Assembly: GCA_009760885.1 (NCBI GenBank)
Contig: CM019719.1
Span: 35,381,584 to 35,445,583, forward strand
Direction of reading: 5' to 3'
Source of the DNA: Achatina immaculata
Taxonomy: Eukaryota > Mollusca > Gastropoda > Stylommatophora > Achatinidae
DNA: 64,000 nt
Below the pieces are notes generated by a model. The model searched no databases and was not told the DNA's origin. It saw only the letters and a program-made list of their open reading frames with translations. Position 1 is the first letter of the stretch. Each line of letters opens with the position of its first letter. The position numbers and the translations under genes are program-made. Positions 1-10,220 of this stretch are shown here, piece by piece.

Positions 1-345
1 ACACTAATATCTGTCGTTTTTGATTATTTGTACATGTCCCACCCTTAGGGGCCCCCCCGTGCCGTTGGATGCTGAACTTGGAATTAAACGCTATCAGGAG
101 TATCACTGTTCATCTTAGCTACCCTGAAAACTATGGATTCGACACTAACATTGTTCATTTTCGATTATTTTTACATATAACCTGACCCTTAGGGGTCACA
201 GGGGTATCCTAAGGATGATCTAACCCCAACGGTGCACTGTCCAGACTGTAAGTCATGTGTGCCAAGTTTGATTGAAATTGCTCCAGGTGTTCCAGCACGA
301 TGCTTTAACATACATACACACATTCATATATATATATAGATTACT
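1..345. other. Non-coding, nothing recognised
   Basis: No coding exon or known repeat was recognised here. A motif containing TGATTATTTGTACAT at 22-36 recurs as a diverged copy near 163-176, so a degenerate repeat of about 140 bp is possible. The stretch ends in a short (TA)n run at 328-338. It probably belongs to an intron of the TNRC18/BAHCC1-like gene that continues downstream. Confidence 0.4.
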
Positions 346-870
346 GGTGATGCTGTGGTTAGTGTGCTGCCAGCTGACCAGACAGTCTTGGATTTGTTTT
401 CCCATTATAGTGATGATGCTGTGGCTAGTGCACTTCTAGCTGACCAGACGGTTTTGGATTCGTTTTCCCATTATAGTAATGATACTGTGGCTAGTGCACT
501 TCTAGCTGACCAGACGGTTTTGGATTCATTTTCCCATTATAGTAATGATGCTGTGGCTAGTGCACTTCTAGCTGACCAGGCGGTCTTGGATTCATTTTCC
601 CATTATAGTAATAATGCTGTGGCTACTGCACTTCTAGTTGACCAGGCAGTCTTGGATTTGCTTTCCCATTTTAGTGATGATGCCGTGGTTAGTGCACTCC
701 TGGCTGACCGGACAGTCTTGGATTCATTTTCCCATTATAATAATGATGCTGTGGCTAGTGCACTTCTAGCTGACCAGGCAGTCTTGGATTCGTTTTCCCA
801 TTATAGTGATGATTCTGTGATTAGTGCACTCCTAGCTGACTGGACGGTCTTGGATTCATTTTCCCATTGA
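346..870. repeat. 66-bp minisatellite, about 8 units
   Basis: Eight imperfect tandem copies of a 66-bp unit. An anchor such as GCTGTGGCTAGTGCAC recurs every 66 bp (for example 418, then 484 with one change). Because 66 is a multiple of three, one + frame stays open for 171 codons and reads as a 22-residue repeat containing TVLDSFSHYS. The reading frame has no splice-linked partner and the changes between units include many amino-acid replacements. I treat it as a minisatellite and not an exon, although a coding repeat is not excluded. Confidence 0.8.
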
Positions 871-2424
871 CGTGGAAGTTCTCTCAAACTGACCCGCACC
901 AAGGCTGACCCTGCCTCAAGAGATGGGTACTGAGGATTTCTAAGGGAAAGTAAAGACAGCGAGGACATTTTGCTGGCTTCCCTGTCTCCCAGCTTCATGA
1001 CCTAGAAATGTGAAGACGTTACTATTGGACACTTTGGCAGGATGCACAATTTTTTTTTTTACATTTTAGGAGAGGGTAAACAAAAATTATTAGTACAATA
1101 ATTGTGGAAAAAAAAAAAAGGTTGAAAAAAAAAAAAAAAAGAGAAAGTAGACTAGAACTCAATAACGAAAAATGAAATATAGGAAAGGTTACTTCATGAC
1201 GTCAAGACAAGGAATTTTTTTTTTCCATTAGTTATATTTTTTTATTTTCATTACTAGAAACAATCTGGGCAAAAAAATCCAACACCATCGGCCTACTTCA
1301 GGTGTCAGAGTCGAGCTGTTCACAGACTAAAGAAGGAAGTGCCAGGAAGGTAATTAATTGTATCTTTTTTTTCCGCATAATGTTTATGTAATATTATTAT
1401 AACTTCACATGATATATACATACCTCTGAAATCATCATCATGAAACCTGATAAAACTATTACCACTGTCGTAAGTGGTAACTGCCACAGGCTGTAAGCAG
1501 GGAGAACTGGGTAATTCTGGTGTACACTTAACATGCACAAGTTTGATGATGTGTATGCCTTTTTGTGAAATATAAATGCCTACACTTTGATGGAGAAAGC
1601 GGCAGTGATGGTTCGTGTTCTGTTTTCATACTTTGATTTTTTTTTTTTTCATTATTTCTTGGTGGTTTGTGCTTGGGACTCTTTCTTAGTGAGTCATGGA
1701 GGTGATGTGGTCAAGCTCAAAAAGAAAACAGTAAATTGTAAGGTCCATATGAATCACATTGTCATTTTACATAAGCTTCAGAACTGAAGTCATTGTGAGA
1801 AACAGTGAAGGACATCATTCATGTGTGGGTCTACACTAATCTGTCCATATCACATCTTTACTTCACATCCTGCATCCAAGAAAACGCAACCTTCCAGTAG
1901 GTTTAATGCTTGGGGTTCGTTGTTTTATTCTCCTGTTTATGAAAGAAGAGAGCAGAAATCGCCGCATGTGAGATAATGCACTTTCCTGAGCCAGCAAGCC
2001 AGATTTGTCCAAGACCCTGACCTACTTCTCTGATAGTGCAGCTAGTGGAAGGCTTAGCCTAGCTAATGAGGCAGAGCTTGCCTTGGTCCCCATGGTGGTG
2101 ACTCCCCTCCAGGTCAACTCCTTAACTAATCACTAATAACTTGCTCACAGTTTGATACACATGGTCAGCCTATTGAATTTATCAAGCGTGTTCTCGATGG
2201 TTTGTACATTAAAGGCAGATCATCAAATCTCTTTGGAAAAAAAGCGGGGAGAACAGGAAGGGAATAATTTTTTTTAATTCAGAATATGCTTTGCTTGTGT
2301 GTTTAAATTATGTAAGACTAACATATTGTAAGAAAGTTTAACGAAGGTGACCCAGAAAGATTAGTGGGGGGCAGAGGCTGTTCTTTTTTTAGGAACAGAA
2401 GCTGTTGACAGGGAAGGAATCGGG

Positions 2425-2653
2425 CTGTAATGCAGGGTGGTACACATAAAACTGGCTCCAGCATGCACAGTAGCATCAAAAATTGCCCAGCACCCAAAAT
2501 GAAATATATTGTTATAACGTTGTGTTCGGGACTGGTTTCAAACACAAAAAACTGTTTTCAATGTGTTTAATGTTATATGTTGTATTTCTGTGCTTGACAC
2601 TATTCATTGCCGCCTTGCATGCTGGGGCCAGTTTTATGTGCGCCGTCCTGTAA
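2425..2653. repeat. Inverted repeat, arms about 45 bp
   Basis: The left arm (2425-2470) and right arm (2611-2653) are reverse complements with a few mismatches. The shared core reads CACATAAAACTGG on the left and CCAGTTTTATGTG on the right. They are separated by about 140 bp. A second hairpin follows within 12 bp. Together they may be the remains of a foldback element or MITE; no flanking duplication was recognised. Confidence 0.65.
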
Positions 2654-2664
2654 TATGACGGTGA

Positions 2665-2780
2665 GTAACTTTATCACAAATCAAAGGATGTAACCATTAA
2701 AAAAATGTATGAAAAAACTTGAGACCAGATCAGGTCCTTTCATGCATTTTCAGTGGTTATGTCCCTTGATTTGCAGTTAC
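2665..2780. repeat. Inverted repeat, arms about 45 bp, short loop
   Basis: The arm at 2665-2714 and the arm at 2738-2780 are imperfect reverse complements. GTAAC...AAATCAA...GATGTAACCA on the left matches TGGTTATGTCCCTTGATTT...GTTAC on the right. The loop is about 23 nt, so a transcript could form a long hairpin. It sits immediately after the 2425-2653 inverted repeat. Confidence 0.65.
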
Positions 2781-3238
2781 TTTTTTTTGTGTGCCCTTAT
2801 ATCGTTCATCCATCCATGTCCTTGATCCACAGTTGGCTAAGCAATCACCACCCTGTATGCCCTGTGGAGTCTTAGGTGGATAGTGAGAAAAATATAATTG
2901 TAAAGATTAGGGAAGTTGGTGTTTGAAGCGATGGGCATGAGCAGTTAGCTCTTTTACCAAGCCTTTACAGTTAGTGTCTGGCAGAACTCATGAAGCAGTG
3001 CAATGACTGGTTGTAAGAGCTGCGGCTGGGAAAGACTATGTGGTGGGGGGGGGGGGCTCTCACTTTTGCTGTAGGTGTGTTGGACTCTTCAATAGGCTGT
3101 GCCTAGTGAGGATTTCAGAGGTCAGAAAGAACCAGTCAGGTTGCTTTGTATTTGTTGTAAGAAATAGAAACTCAGTGTGATATTTTATATTAAAAGTTTT
3201 CTGAGCTAGACTATCATGTGTTTGTTTCTGTCTTAAAG

Positions 3239-3982
3239 CTGGACCAAAATGCCATGAAGCCACTTTTTCTTGATGAGGAGTGGACCCGTCGCAGGAGTGA
3301 GCGGATATTTCTAAATGAACCAAGTCCTTTGCCTTCTCCAGCCATCACTCCTCCACGAGAATCTTGGAAGCTGGCCAATTTCATGCCCAAGAGCAAGAAG
3401 CTTCAGGATGGGAGCAAGTCTGCTACAGAAGGTGATAAAGGCAGCACAGATTCCTTCAAAGATCAGTTACCATCTTTGAGCTTAGGACCTGTGAAGAACT
3501 CTGCTACATTTTCAAGTCTCTTATTGTCCTCCAGCATGGCTGTGAAAACTGAAGGGAAGGAACTTATGCCATCTGTATCAGTTTCTCTTAGGGCAGGTCC
3601 AAGTAAAATCACAGAAATCTCCACACCGAAGGTGGAAGATGCCAAGATGATTGTGAAACTAGAAGATTCAGCAACAAAGCCATCATTACCATCATCATCA
3701 TTAGTGGTACCGTTATCATCACCACCAGAAAAGGCAAGAAAGAGTTGTAAAGAAAAAAGTTCATTAGAGAAAAAGAAGACAAAGGAAAAGATTGCAAAGT
3801 TAACACAGTCGTCAACAACTTCTCCATCATCACCACCACCACCAACATTGGAAAAGAAAGAGAAACGTGCAGAACAGCATTCCAGGATTAAGTTTCAGAA
3901 GGCCAAAAGTCTGCATGACCTCACCCAGAGAGTAAAGAAAAAGTACTCAATAGCAGGCATCAGGAAACAAAGAGATGATCAG
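3239..3982 (+). CDS. TNRC18/BAHCC1-like gene, exon 1 of 9 in window
   Basis: First recognised exon of a TNRC18/BAHCC1-family chromatin regulator; 248 codons, phase 0 at both ends. The acceptor is a T-rich tract ending TTAAAG at 3238 and the donor is CAG|GTAAGA at 3982/3983. It opens with LDQNAMKPLFLDEEWTRRR, the segment I recognise as conserved in the family. It continues through a low-complexity Ser/Pro/Lys region (about residues 40-210) and ends in a basic segment containing KSLHDLTQRVKKKYS. The ATG at 3218 lies upstream of the acceptor and is not a plausible start, so the N-terminal part must be encoded further upstream. The + frame stays open past the donor to 4126, but that tail is intronic and runs into a LINE. 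Family assignment rests mainly on the downstream Tudor-like and BAH exons, which splice in frame. Confidence 0.88.
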
Positions 3983-4792
3983 GTAAGATACTGTTTATTC
4001 CACACTCTTTCTAAATTCATTTGTGTGATCATTTTACTGTATGGTTTTAAAATTCTTAACCTACCAGTCAGTCAGTCATTTGCATGTCCCTTACGAAACT
4101 TTGCCTCCCTAACACCTCTCCTGTAGGCATCTCAGTTGCAAGGAAGATACCCTACTGCTGATTCGTCCATTTGCAGATCATCAGCGATGTCTTGCAGCCA
4201 TCTTCACCTTGGTCTTCCTCTCTTTCTTTTTCTCATTATGTACCCTTCCAAGACTGTCTTCTCTAAATTATCATGACATTTAATATGTCCAAAATATTTA
4301 AGTTTTCTCTGTTTAATCTTCCTTACTAGCCAAACTTCAATATTACGTTGTTGTAATATGGACATATTTGTTCTTTTTTATGTCCATAATATTTGAAGAA
4401 CTTTTCTGTAGCATTTACATTCAAAGGCATTTATGCATTTCTCAGCTGTTTTGTTAAGTGTCCAGGTCTCACAGGCATATGTTGTGATGGGAAAGATGCA
4501 TGGCCTTAAAAATCTAATTTTTGCAGTTCTGTCTGTTCCTCTCCACAGCTTCTTTAGTTGTTTTATTTTTTGAAGAGAGGTAGATGTCCTCCTTTTAATA
4601 TATATCTCCATTATTAGTTAGTAATGATCCAAGATATTCAAAGCTTTCCACCTCTTCCAATTTTTCCTCATTGATACATATTTCAGCTGCCTTATTTGTT
4701 TTATCAGTTGTCATAAATTTAGTTTTCTTCGCATTAAGGTAGAGGTTTTGCGCTTCACTGTTCTTACGGACTGACATAATTAGTTTTTCTAA

Positions 4793-5055
4793 TAAAGATA
4801 GAGGTGTATGGTGTAGTTTTACAAAGTGAGGGAGGGAGTGAGTAAAGTGAGAAAAAATGAATAGAAAGTATGAGAATGTATAAATTAAAAATATACAACA
4901 TCCGATATTTTGGCTTGAGCCTTTTTCAAAGATTACATGCACAACGAGACAAAAAAAAAACAAAAAAAACGAAGAACTTATCTTAATGTGGCCTCCTCCA
5001 GATGTAGGAAACAGAGAAATGTATATCTTAGAAGGACCACGCAAAGGATACCCGC
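4793..5055 (-). repeat. Penelope-like element copy 1, left inverted arm
   Basis: Reverse complement of about 6327-6598. Landmarks pair as TAAAGATAGAGGTGTATGG with CCATACACCTCTATCTACC, and CTTAGAAGGACCACGC with GCGTGGTCCTTCTAAG. The hammerhead-like motif lies on the minus strand at about 4902-4933. Confidence 0.85.
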
Positions 5056-5975
5056 TAACTTTCTCGACATTGCTGTTATTATCGGCCCTTCCGGGCTTAC
5101 TACTTCTATCCACTATAAACCTACAGACTCTCACAGCTACCTCCTGTACTCTTCCTCTCATCCCAGATCGTGTAAGGACTCTATTCCTTTTTCCCAGCTT
5201 CTTAGGTTGCAACGTTTGTATAATGAGGATTTGGATTTCCAGGATCAAGGCCATAAAATGCTAGATTTCTTCCATCAACGCGGCTATCCAGAACATGTTC
5301 TCTCGTCATCTTGGAACCGCATCAGCCATATATTGCGGCAACAAGCCCTCACTCCTAAACCGCACTGTAGCTCGGACAGAGTTAAACTGATACTCACGCA
5401 CCACCCTCATAGCTTGGCAGTTAAAAACATACTGTTTCACCATCTCCATCTCCTCCAGACCGAGCCTGATACACGTGAACTTTTTGGAGAACCCCTACTG
5501 GTAGCCTACAGGCAGAACAAGAACCTCAGGGACCTTTTAATTCATAGTCATCTTAAGACAGATGACACTTTTTATAGTACCAGACGTTGCGGACACTGTA
5601 GATGCAACACTTGTCCGTTTGTTGTCGAGGCTAGCCAGATCTCCTTCCGTAAGTCACGTTATCAGTTCAGGAGGGTTTCACCTGTACTTCACGCAATGTT
5701 ATTTATGCTATTATGTGCAAACATTGCGGTTTGAAGTACATAGACTGGCTTACGGTTAGGAGATCGATTTTGCCAGCATCTTAATGATATTTCTAAGAGA
5801 GCCTGGACACCTGTGGGTAAACATTTTTGCCTTAGCAACCACAGGACATTTCTGTAGTGCGATCCGCTCTTGTTCTGCTGATGTACGATCTCAGAAGGTC
5901 CTAGAACAGCGCCTTATTTTCCAGGCTGGTTGTCTCCACCGAACTGGAATTAACAATGTCTTAAGCTTTCTGTAA
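5056..5975 (+). pseudogene. Penelope-like RT C-terminus plus GIY-YIG endonuclease remnant
   Basis: The frame open from 4937 to 5734 enters element coding sequence near 5056. It carries the RT thumb signature of Penelope-like elements: IHYKPTDSHSYLL, then SSSHPRSCKDSIPFSQ and LRLQRLYNED. It is followed by SWNRISHILRQQAL, ELFGEPLLVAYRQNKNLRDLL and the Cys cluster RRCGHCRCNTCPFV (CxxCxCxxC). The GIY-YIG start near 5697-5720 (VIYAIMCKHC on a neighbouring frame) is frame-broken. Later segments near 5785-5975 (SKRAWTPVGKHF; RSCSADVRSQKVLEQRLIFQ) match the rest of the endonuclease seen in copy 2. The palm catalytic core is absent. This is an inactive 5'-truncated retroelement. Confidence 0.82.
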
Positions 5976-6326
5976 CTTCTTTAGTTTTCCACTCCCCCCC
6001 CCTTTTATTTTTACTCTACTTTCTTTCTCCTAGCTACCCCTCCCTACTGCCACCCTATTTTCTTCTCTGGCAACATATTGGTGTTTATAGGGTCTTGTCC
6101 TATTCACTAGTTTCACATTTTCTCCCTGCAAGTGTTTATGTTCTTCATTCTTTAAGTGTTTATGTTCTTCATTCATTATCTCTCCGTGTCCCCTTTTCTC
6201 TCCCCCCCACCTCCGAACACCTTCTCTAGCGGCTATCATGTTTCTGTTGCCTTCCCCCCACCCCTTTCTACCACTTGTTTTCCTCCTCTTCTCTCCACCT
6301 CTTCTTTACGATTGGCTCTATCAGGT

Positions 6327-6598
6327 ATCCTTTGTGTGGTCCGCGTGGTCCTTCTAAGACACACATTTCTCTGTTTCCTACTTCTGGAGGAGGCCACATT
6401 AAGATAAGTTCTTCATTTTTTTTTTTTTTTTGGTCTCGTTGTGCATGTAATCCTCGAAAAAAGGCTCATGCCAAAATATCGGATGTTGTATGTTTTTCAT
6501 TTGTACATTCTCATACTTTCTGTCGTTTTTTTCTCACTTTACTCACTTCCTCCCTCACTTTGTAAAACTACACCATACACCTCTATCTACCTTTATTA
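6327..6598 (+). repeat. Penelope-like element copy 1, right inverted arm
   Basis: Partner of the arm at 4793-5055. It includes GTCTCGTTGTGCATGTAATC (6434-6453), the hammerhead-like motif at about 6451-6482 and the CCATACACCTCTATC end. A tract of about 15 T residues interrupts it near 6417-6431. Confidence 0.85.
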
Positions 6599-7760
6599 TT
6601 TAAACCAGTTTACTGCAATCACCATCCCCTTTAATTAGTTTTTCCATTCCTTTTTGTGTTGTGGACAGTAATACTGTGTCATCAGCATATCCAATCTCTG
6701 GTATTTCATAACCTCCAATTTTTATGACATCATAATATTCTTTGTCTACATCTTCTCTAACATTCTGCATTATATTTTCAGTATACAAGTTAAATAAGTA
6801 CGGCAACAGTATGCAACTTGAAGGACCCCTTGTTTTATATTCATCATTTATTCTTACTGCTGCCTGTTGGTCTAGATACGGCAGTGATATTAATTGTAAC
6901 ACATGTGTTGGAAATCCCATTTTTGTCCATTTCCCAAAGTTTCTGGTGTTGTACACAATCAGCCTTTGAGTAGTCTATAAAGGCTAAATATAGATTCACA
7001 TTAAACTCTCTGCATTTCTCTATTATTAATCTTATGTTGAAAATATGATCTCTTGTTCCTCTTTCTTGTCTAAAGCTAGCTTGGACCATATTAATTTCTC
7101 CTATTTTCTTTAAAAGTCTACCCATTATGATTTTTAATAAACTTTTACTGGCATGACTAATCATGGCAGCAGTTCTGTAATTTGTGCATAATTTCAGGTT
7201 ACCTTTTTCGACAGTGGTATGAATACAGTTCTTTTCCAATATTTTAGCCAAATACCTGAATGCTATATCTTTTTACATTGTGCATTATATATTATAACAC
7301 ATTCCTTTCCTCCTGCCTTAATGAGTTCAGCTTTTATCTCATCACATCCCGATGATTTACCATTTTTCAGACTTTTTATTGCCCATAAAACTTCTTCAGT
7401 TGTCAGTTCGGGTTCTTTCTCCTCCAATAATAATTCACACTATTGATTTTTGCCCTCTCAGTTGTATCATACATTCCTCTGCAATATTCCTTCCATCTTT
7501 CTAGAATTTCCTCTGTCTCCGTCAAAGTCTTCCCCATCTCGTCACAAATTACATTTAGTTTAGGCGTGACACTTCTTATCAATGTCTTCATTTCTTTAAA
7601 CATTTCACTATCTCTTCCACACTTCTGATGTCCTTTTGTTCTTTCACAACAATCTTGTATGAATTGTTTTTTGTCTCTTCTTATGTTTCTTCTTATTTGT
7701 TAAAGATTTATATGCCTCCCTGTTGTTATTTGTCACTTTCCATTTCATCTTCATTTCTCT

Positions 7761-9125
7761 CATTCATTCATTCCTTTGCATGTCCCTTGCGGAACTTTGC
7801 CTCCCAAACAGCACTCCTGTAGGCCTCTCGGTTGTGAGCAAGATGGCCTGCTGCTGCTGCATCCATTTCCAGATCATCAACGATGTCTTGCAGCCATCTT
7901 CGTTTCGGTCTTCCTCTTTTTCTTTTTCCCATTATGTATCCTTCCAATACGGTCTTCTCTAAATTATCATGACATTTAATGTGGCCAAAATATTTAAGTT
8001 TTCTCTCTTTAATCCTCTTTACTAGCCAGCCTTCTTCAATATTAAGCTCTTGTAGTATAGATATATTTGTTCTTTTTTGTGTCCACGATATTTGGAGAAC
8101 TCTTCTATAGCATTTACATTCAAAGGCATTTATGTGCTTCTCAGCTGTTTTGTCCAGGTCTCACAGGCATATGTTGCGATAGGAAAGATGCATGCCCTTA
8201 AAAATCTTATTTTTGTGGTTCTGTCTGCTCCTCTCCACAGATTCTTTATTTGTTTTACTTTCTGAAGAGCAATAGATGTCCTCCTTTTAATTTCCCTCAT
8301 TGTATCTCCATTATTAGTTAGTAGTGATCCAAGATATTCAAAACTCTCCACTTCTTCCAGTTTTTCCTCATTGATACATATTTCAGTTGCCTTGTTTGTT
8401 TTGTCAGTTGTCATCACTTTAGTTTTCTTTGCATTAAGATAGAGGTTCTGCTCTTCGCTGTTCTTGCGGACTGACATAATTAGTTTTTCCATTCCTTCTT
8501 GTGTTGTGGACAGCAATACTGTGTCATCAGCATATCTAATCTCTGGTATTTCATAACCTCCAACTGTTATGGCATCGTAATATTCTTTGTCTACATCTTC
8601 TCTAACATTCCTCATTATATTTTCAGTATACAAGTTAAATAAGTAGGGTGACAATATGCACCCCTGACGGACCCCTTGTTTTATGTCAAACCAACTCATT
8701 TCTCTACATTGTTTTATTAGTTCTAATGTGCCTGCTGAAATCCATCCATTCTTTTGTGTTTTCTTTACTGGAACCATGTCTTTAGCTGATGTTTTAAGAT
8801 ATCTGTGGGCAGTATAGTTAGCTCATTAGGTGTCATCATCAGTGTCTCAAAACAGTTCTTCATTTCTTTACCATATTGTTCTAGTATTTTTATAAGATCA
8901 AAGCAGAGTTGTCTTGATCCTCTAACTGTCTTTTTTTTTATCTTTATCTTCATGTCTGCTATTAATAACTCATGGTCTGTGTCACAATTGGCACCTGGTA
9001 GAGTTTTCGTTGAAGTTATACTTAATCTCCACCTTCTTTGCACTAAAATGTAATCTGTTTGATTCTTGGTTTTCCCATCAGGTGATGTCTATGTGTAAAG
9101 TCTTCTTGGATGTTGTCTAAAAAGT
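7761..9125 (-). mobile_element. RTE-like LINE copy F2b with an internal deletion
   Basis: Minus-strand copy of the same family as 4064-7760. Starting from 9125 it encodes the end of an APE-type endonuclease (SPDG-like segment near 9080, then GANCDTDHELLIADMKIK). It then jumps to the RT palm (WFDIKQGVRQGCILSPYLFN, IRYADDTVLLSTTQEG) and continues through SFEYLGSLLTNNGDT and the C-terminal region ending near 7780 (REAYRSAVWEAKFRKGHA-like). The fingers region present in F2a is missing between about 8765 and 8700, so there is an internal deletion. The 3' end carries a CATTCATTCATTC tail at 7760-7774. The 215-codon frame 8777-8130 is the longest intact piece. Confidence 0.85.
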
Positions 9126-9420
9126 GTGATAGTGACCTACCATGAGCCATTTAAACGTGGCAAAAATTTCTGTAACAATGAAAAATAATTCTGTACTTGT
9201 AATGCAGATGGTGACTGGCATGAAATGCAAAAGGAATTTTCTTGGCACTTGTTGGTATAGAGGAAATCTGAAGAGTTAAGACTTCAGATTAGACTGATGT
9301 GGTTTCTTACTTTCCAAATGTTATCCTCATTCTGTAGAGAAGCTTAGGAATATAATGTTAGTGCCAGTTTTTTTTTCCTTGATATGACAACACACTAGAT
9401 GGAGATGTGGTCAACATCAC

Positions 9421-9630
9421 CATATCTGCTGCCTTTACTTCCCATATCTGCTGCCTTTACTTCCCATATCTGCTGCCTTTACTTCCCATATCTGCTGCCT
9501 TTACTTCCCATATCTGCTGCCTTTACTTCCCATATCTGCTGCCTTTACTTCCCATATCTGCTGCCTTTACTTCCCATATCTGCTGCCTTTACTTCCCATA
9601 TCTGCTGCCTTTACTTCCCATATCTACAGT
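9421..9630. repeat. 22-bp minisatellite, 9 units plus a partial one
   Basis: Nine near-identical units of CATATCTGCTGCCTTTACTT plus CC starting at 9421, 9443, 9465 and so on to 9597, then a partial unit. The near-absence of divergence suggests recent expansion. The frames open across it are artefacts of the repeat. Confidence 0.95.
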
Positions 9631-10111
9631 TCTACACCCCAGAGCACACTTTCTCGACATTTTGAAGATCACATAAATCTTAACTTTTGCTAGGTTATCT
9701 TCAGCCACTGAGTTAGAAAAAAAAACAACATCCAAACAAACAAACAAACAAAAGATATTCATTTATGTTATGCCATCAGCTACTCTCTTTCTTAAAATTG
9801 CTTTCTGTTACTGTGGCCAGTTATGCAAATCAAACATTGGTAAACGCCAGCCATTGAGAAAAGTCATCCATTAAAATGATTCTCAACAAGCAGCATAACA
9901 GCTAAGATCTGTCTGCTTCAGAATTCTATTCTAAGAAGGAAAGTGGCATTACTGTTACTTTCTCTGTTCTTCTTGCTTTGGTACATTTGAAAAAAAAATA
10001 CCAGCTGTTTAGAGTGTAGTTTATTTCCTGAGATGAGATTGTAACTTATTTTGTTTCATGTCTCCATCTGATCATTGTTTCTGCATCTTTTTTATAAATT
10101 TATTCTCTTAG

Positions 10112-10220
10112 CCAAAGAAAGATTCGAGGCCAACAAAAAAGAAGCGCAAGATCAGCACAGACTCAAGTGACAATGACAACCTTCCTCTAGTATCATACAG
10201 AGATGGTCCACCAACCCCAG
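10112..10220 (+). CDS. TNRC18/BAHCC1-like gene, exon 2 (GC donor)
   Basis: 109 nt, entry phase 0, exit phase 1. It encodes PKKDSRPTKKKRKISTDSSD and then DNDNLPLVSYRDGPPTP plus one base. PTKKKRK is a likely nuclear localisation signal. The donor is CCCCAG|GCAAGT, a GC donor with otherwise strong consensus. Using it, the next exon completes a Glu codon (TP|EPRSC) and stays open, while the nearby GT at 10225 would shift the frame. The acceptor is CTCTTAG ending at 10111. Short, but well supported by frame continuity. Confidence 0.85.

Larger units (their letters stand above)
871..3238. other. Presumed intron upstream of first recognised exon
   Basis: AT-rich sequence with poly-A and poly-T tracts (for example 1049-1059 and 1108-1140) and a poly-G run near 3046-3056. 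No coding exon was recognised. It contains two adjacent hairpin-forming inverted repeats (listed separately). It runs directly into the splice acceptor at 3237-3238, so at least its right part is intronic. Confidence 0.55.
4790..6631 (+). mobile_element. Penelope-like retroelement, copy 1, with inverted arms
   Basis: The element is flanked by a perfect 13-bp duplication, TAATTAGTTTTTC at 4777-4789 and 6632-6644, inside a LINE whose uninterrupted form is visible in a sister copy near 8478-8492. Inverted arms of about 260 bp pair 4793-5055 with about 6327-6598; the right end has about 33 bp more. Between them, + strand sequence encodes the end of an RT (thumb region), a Cys cluster and a GIY-YIG endonuclease. 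The RT palm is missing. Penelope-like elements commonly show 5' truncation, variable duplications and inverted terminal copies, so the structure fits the family. Confidence 0.88.
4064..7760 (-). mobile_element. RTE-like LINE copy F2a, split by a Penelope-like element
   Basis: A non-LTR retrotransposon fragment read on the minus strand in two blocks, 7760-6632 and 4789-4064. Upstream to downstream it encodes an RT fingers segment (LKNGKSSGCDEIKAEL near 7370-7310), the QASFRQERGTRDHIFNIRL block (near 7090-7030), FIDYSKADCVQH, the catalytic YADDTVLLST (near 6690-6660), then after the insertion SFEYLGSLLTNNGD and the C-terminal ACETWTLNKTAEKCINAFECKCYRK stretch. The frame is broken by stops and frameshifts. 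The element ends near 4064 at a (GTCA)n-like tail. The endonuclease part is missing, so the copy is 5'-truncated and dead. Its boundary with the next copy at 7760 is inferred from that copy's CATTCATTCATTC tail. Confidence 0.85.
3983..10111 (+). other. Intron 1 (6.1 kb), repeat-filled
   Basis: GT donor at 3983 and acceptor TTAG ending at 10111. From left to right it holds a LINE 3' half (4064-4789), a Penelope-like insertion (4790-6631), the rest of that LINE (6632-7760), a second LINE of the same family (7761-9125) and a 22-bp minisatellite (9421-9630). The flanks 9126-9420 and 9631-10111 hold nothing recognisable. All LINE sequence is antisense to the host gene. Confidence 0.85.

Noticed and set aside
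355..870. 171-codon + frame as a protein-coding gene
   Set aside because: It is entirely within a 66-bp tandem repeat whose length is a multiple of three. No splice link to the downstream gene and no recognisable domain was found.
3983..4126. Coding extension of exon 1 beyond the GT donor
   Set aside because: The strong CAG|GTAAGA donor and in-frame joining to exon 2 make the extension intronic; it also runs into a LINE tail.
9421..9630. CRISPR-like array (also the other regular arrays in the window)
   Set aside because: Units are contiguous without unique spacers and the genome is animal; these are minisatellites.
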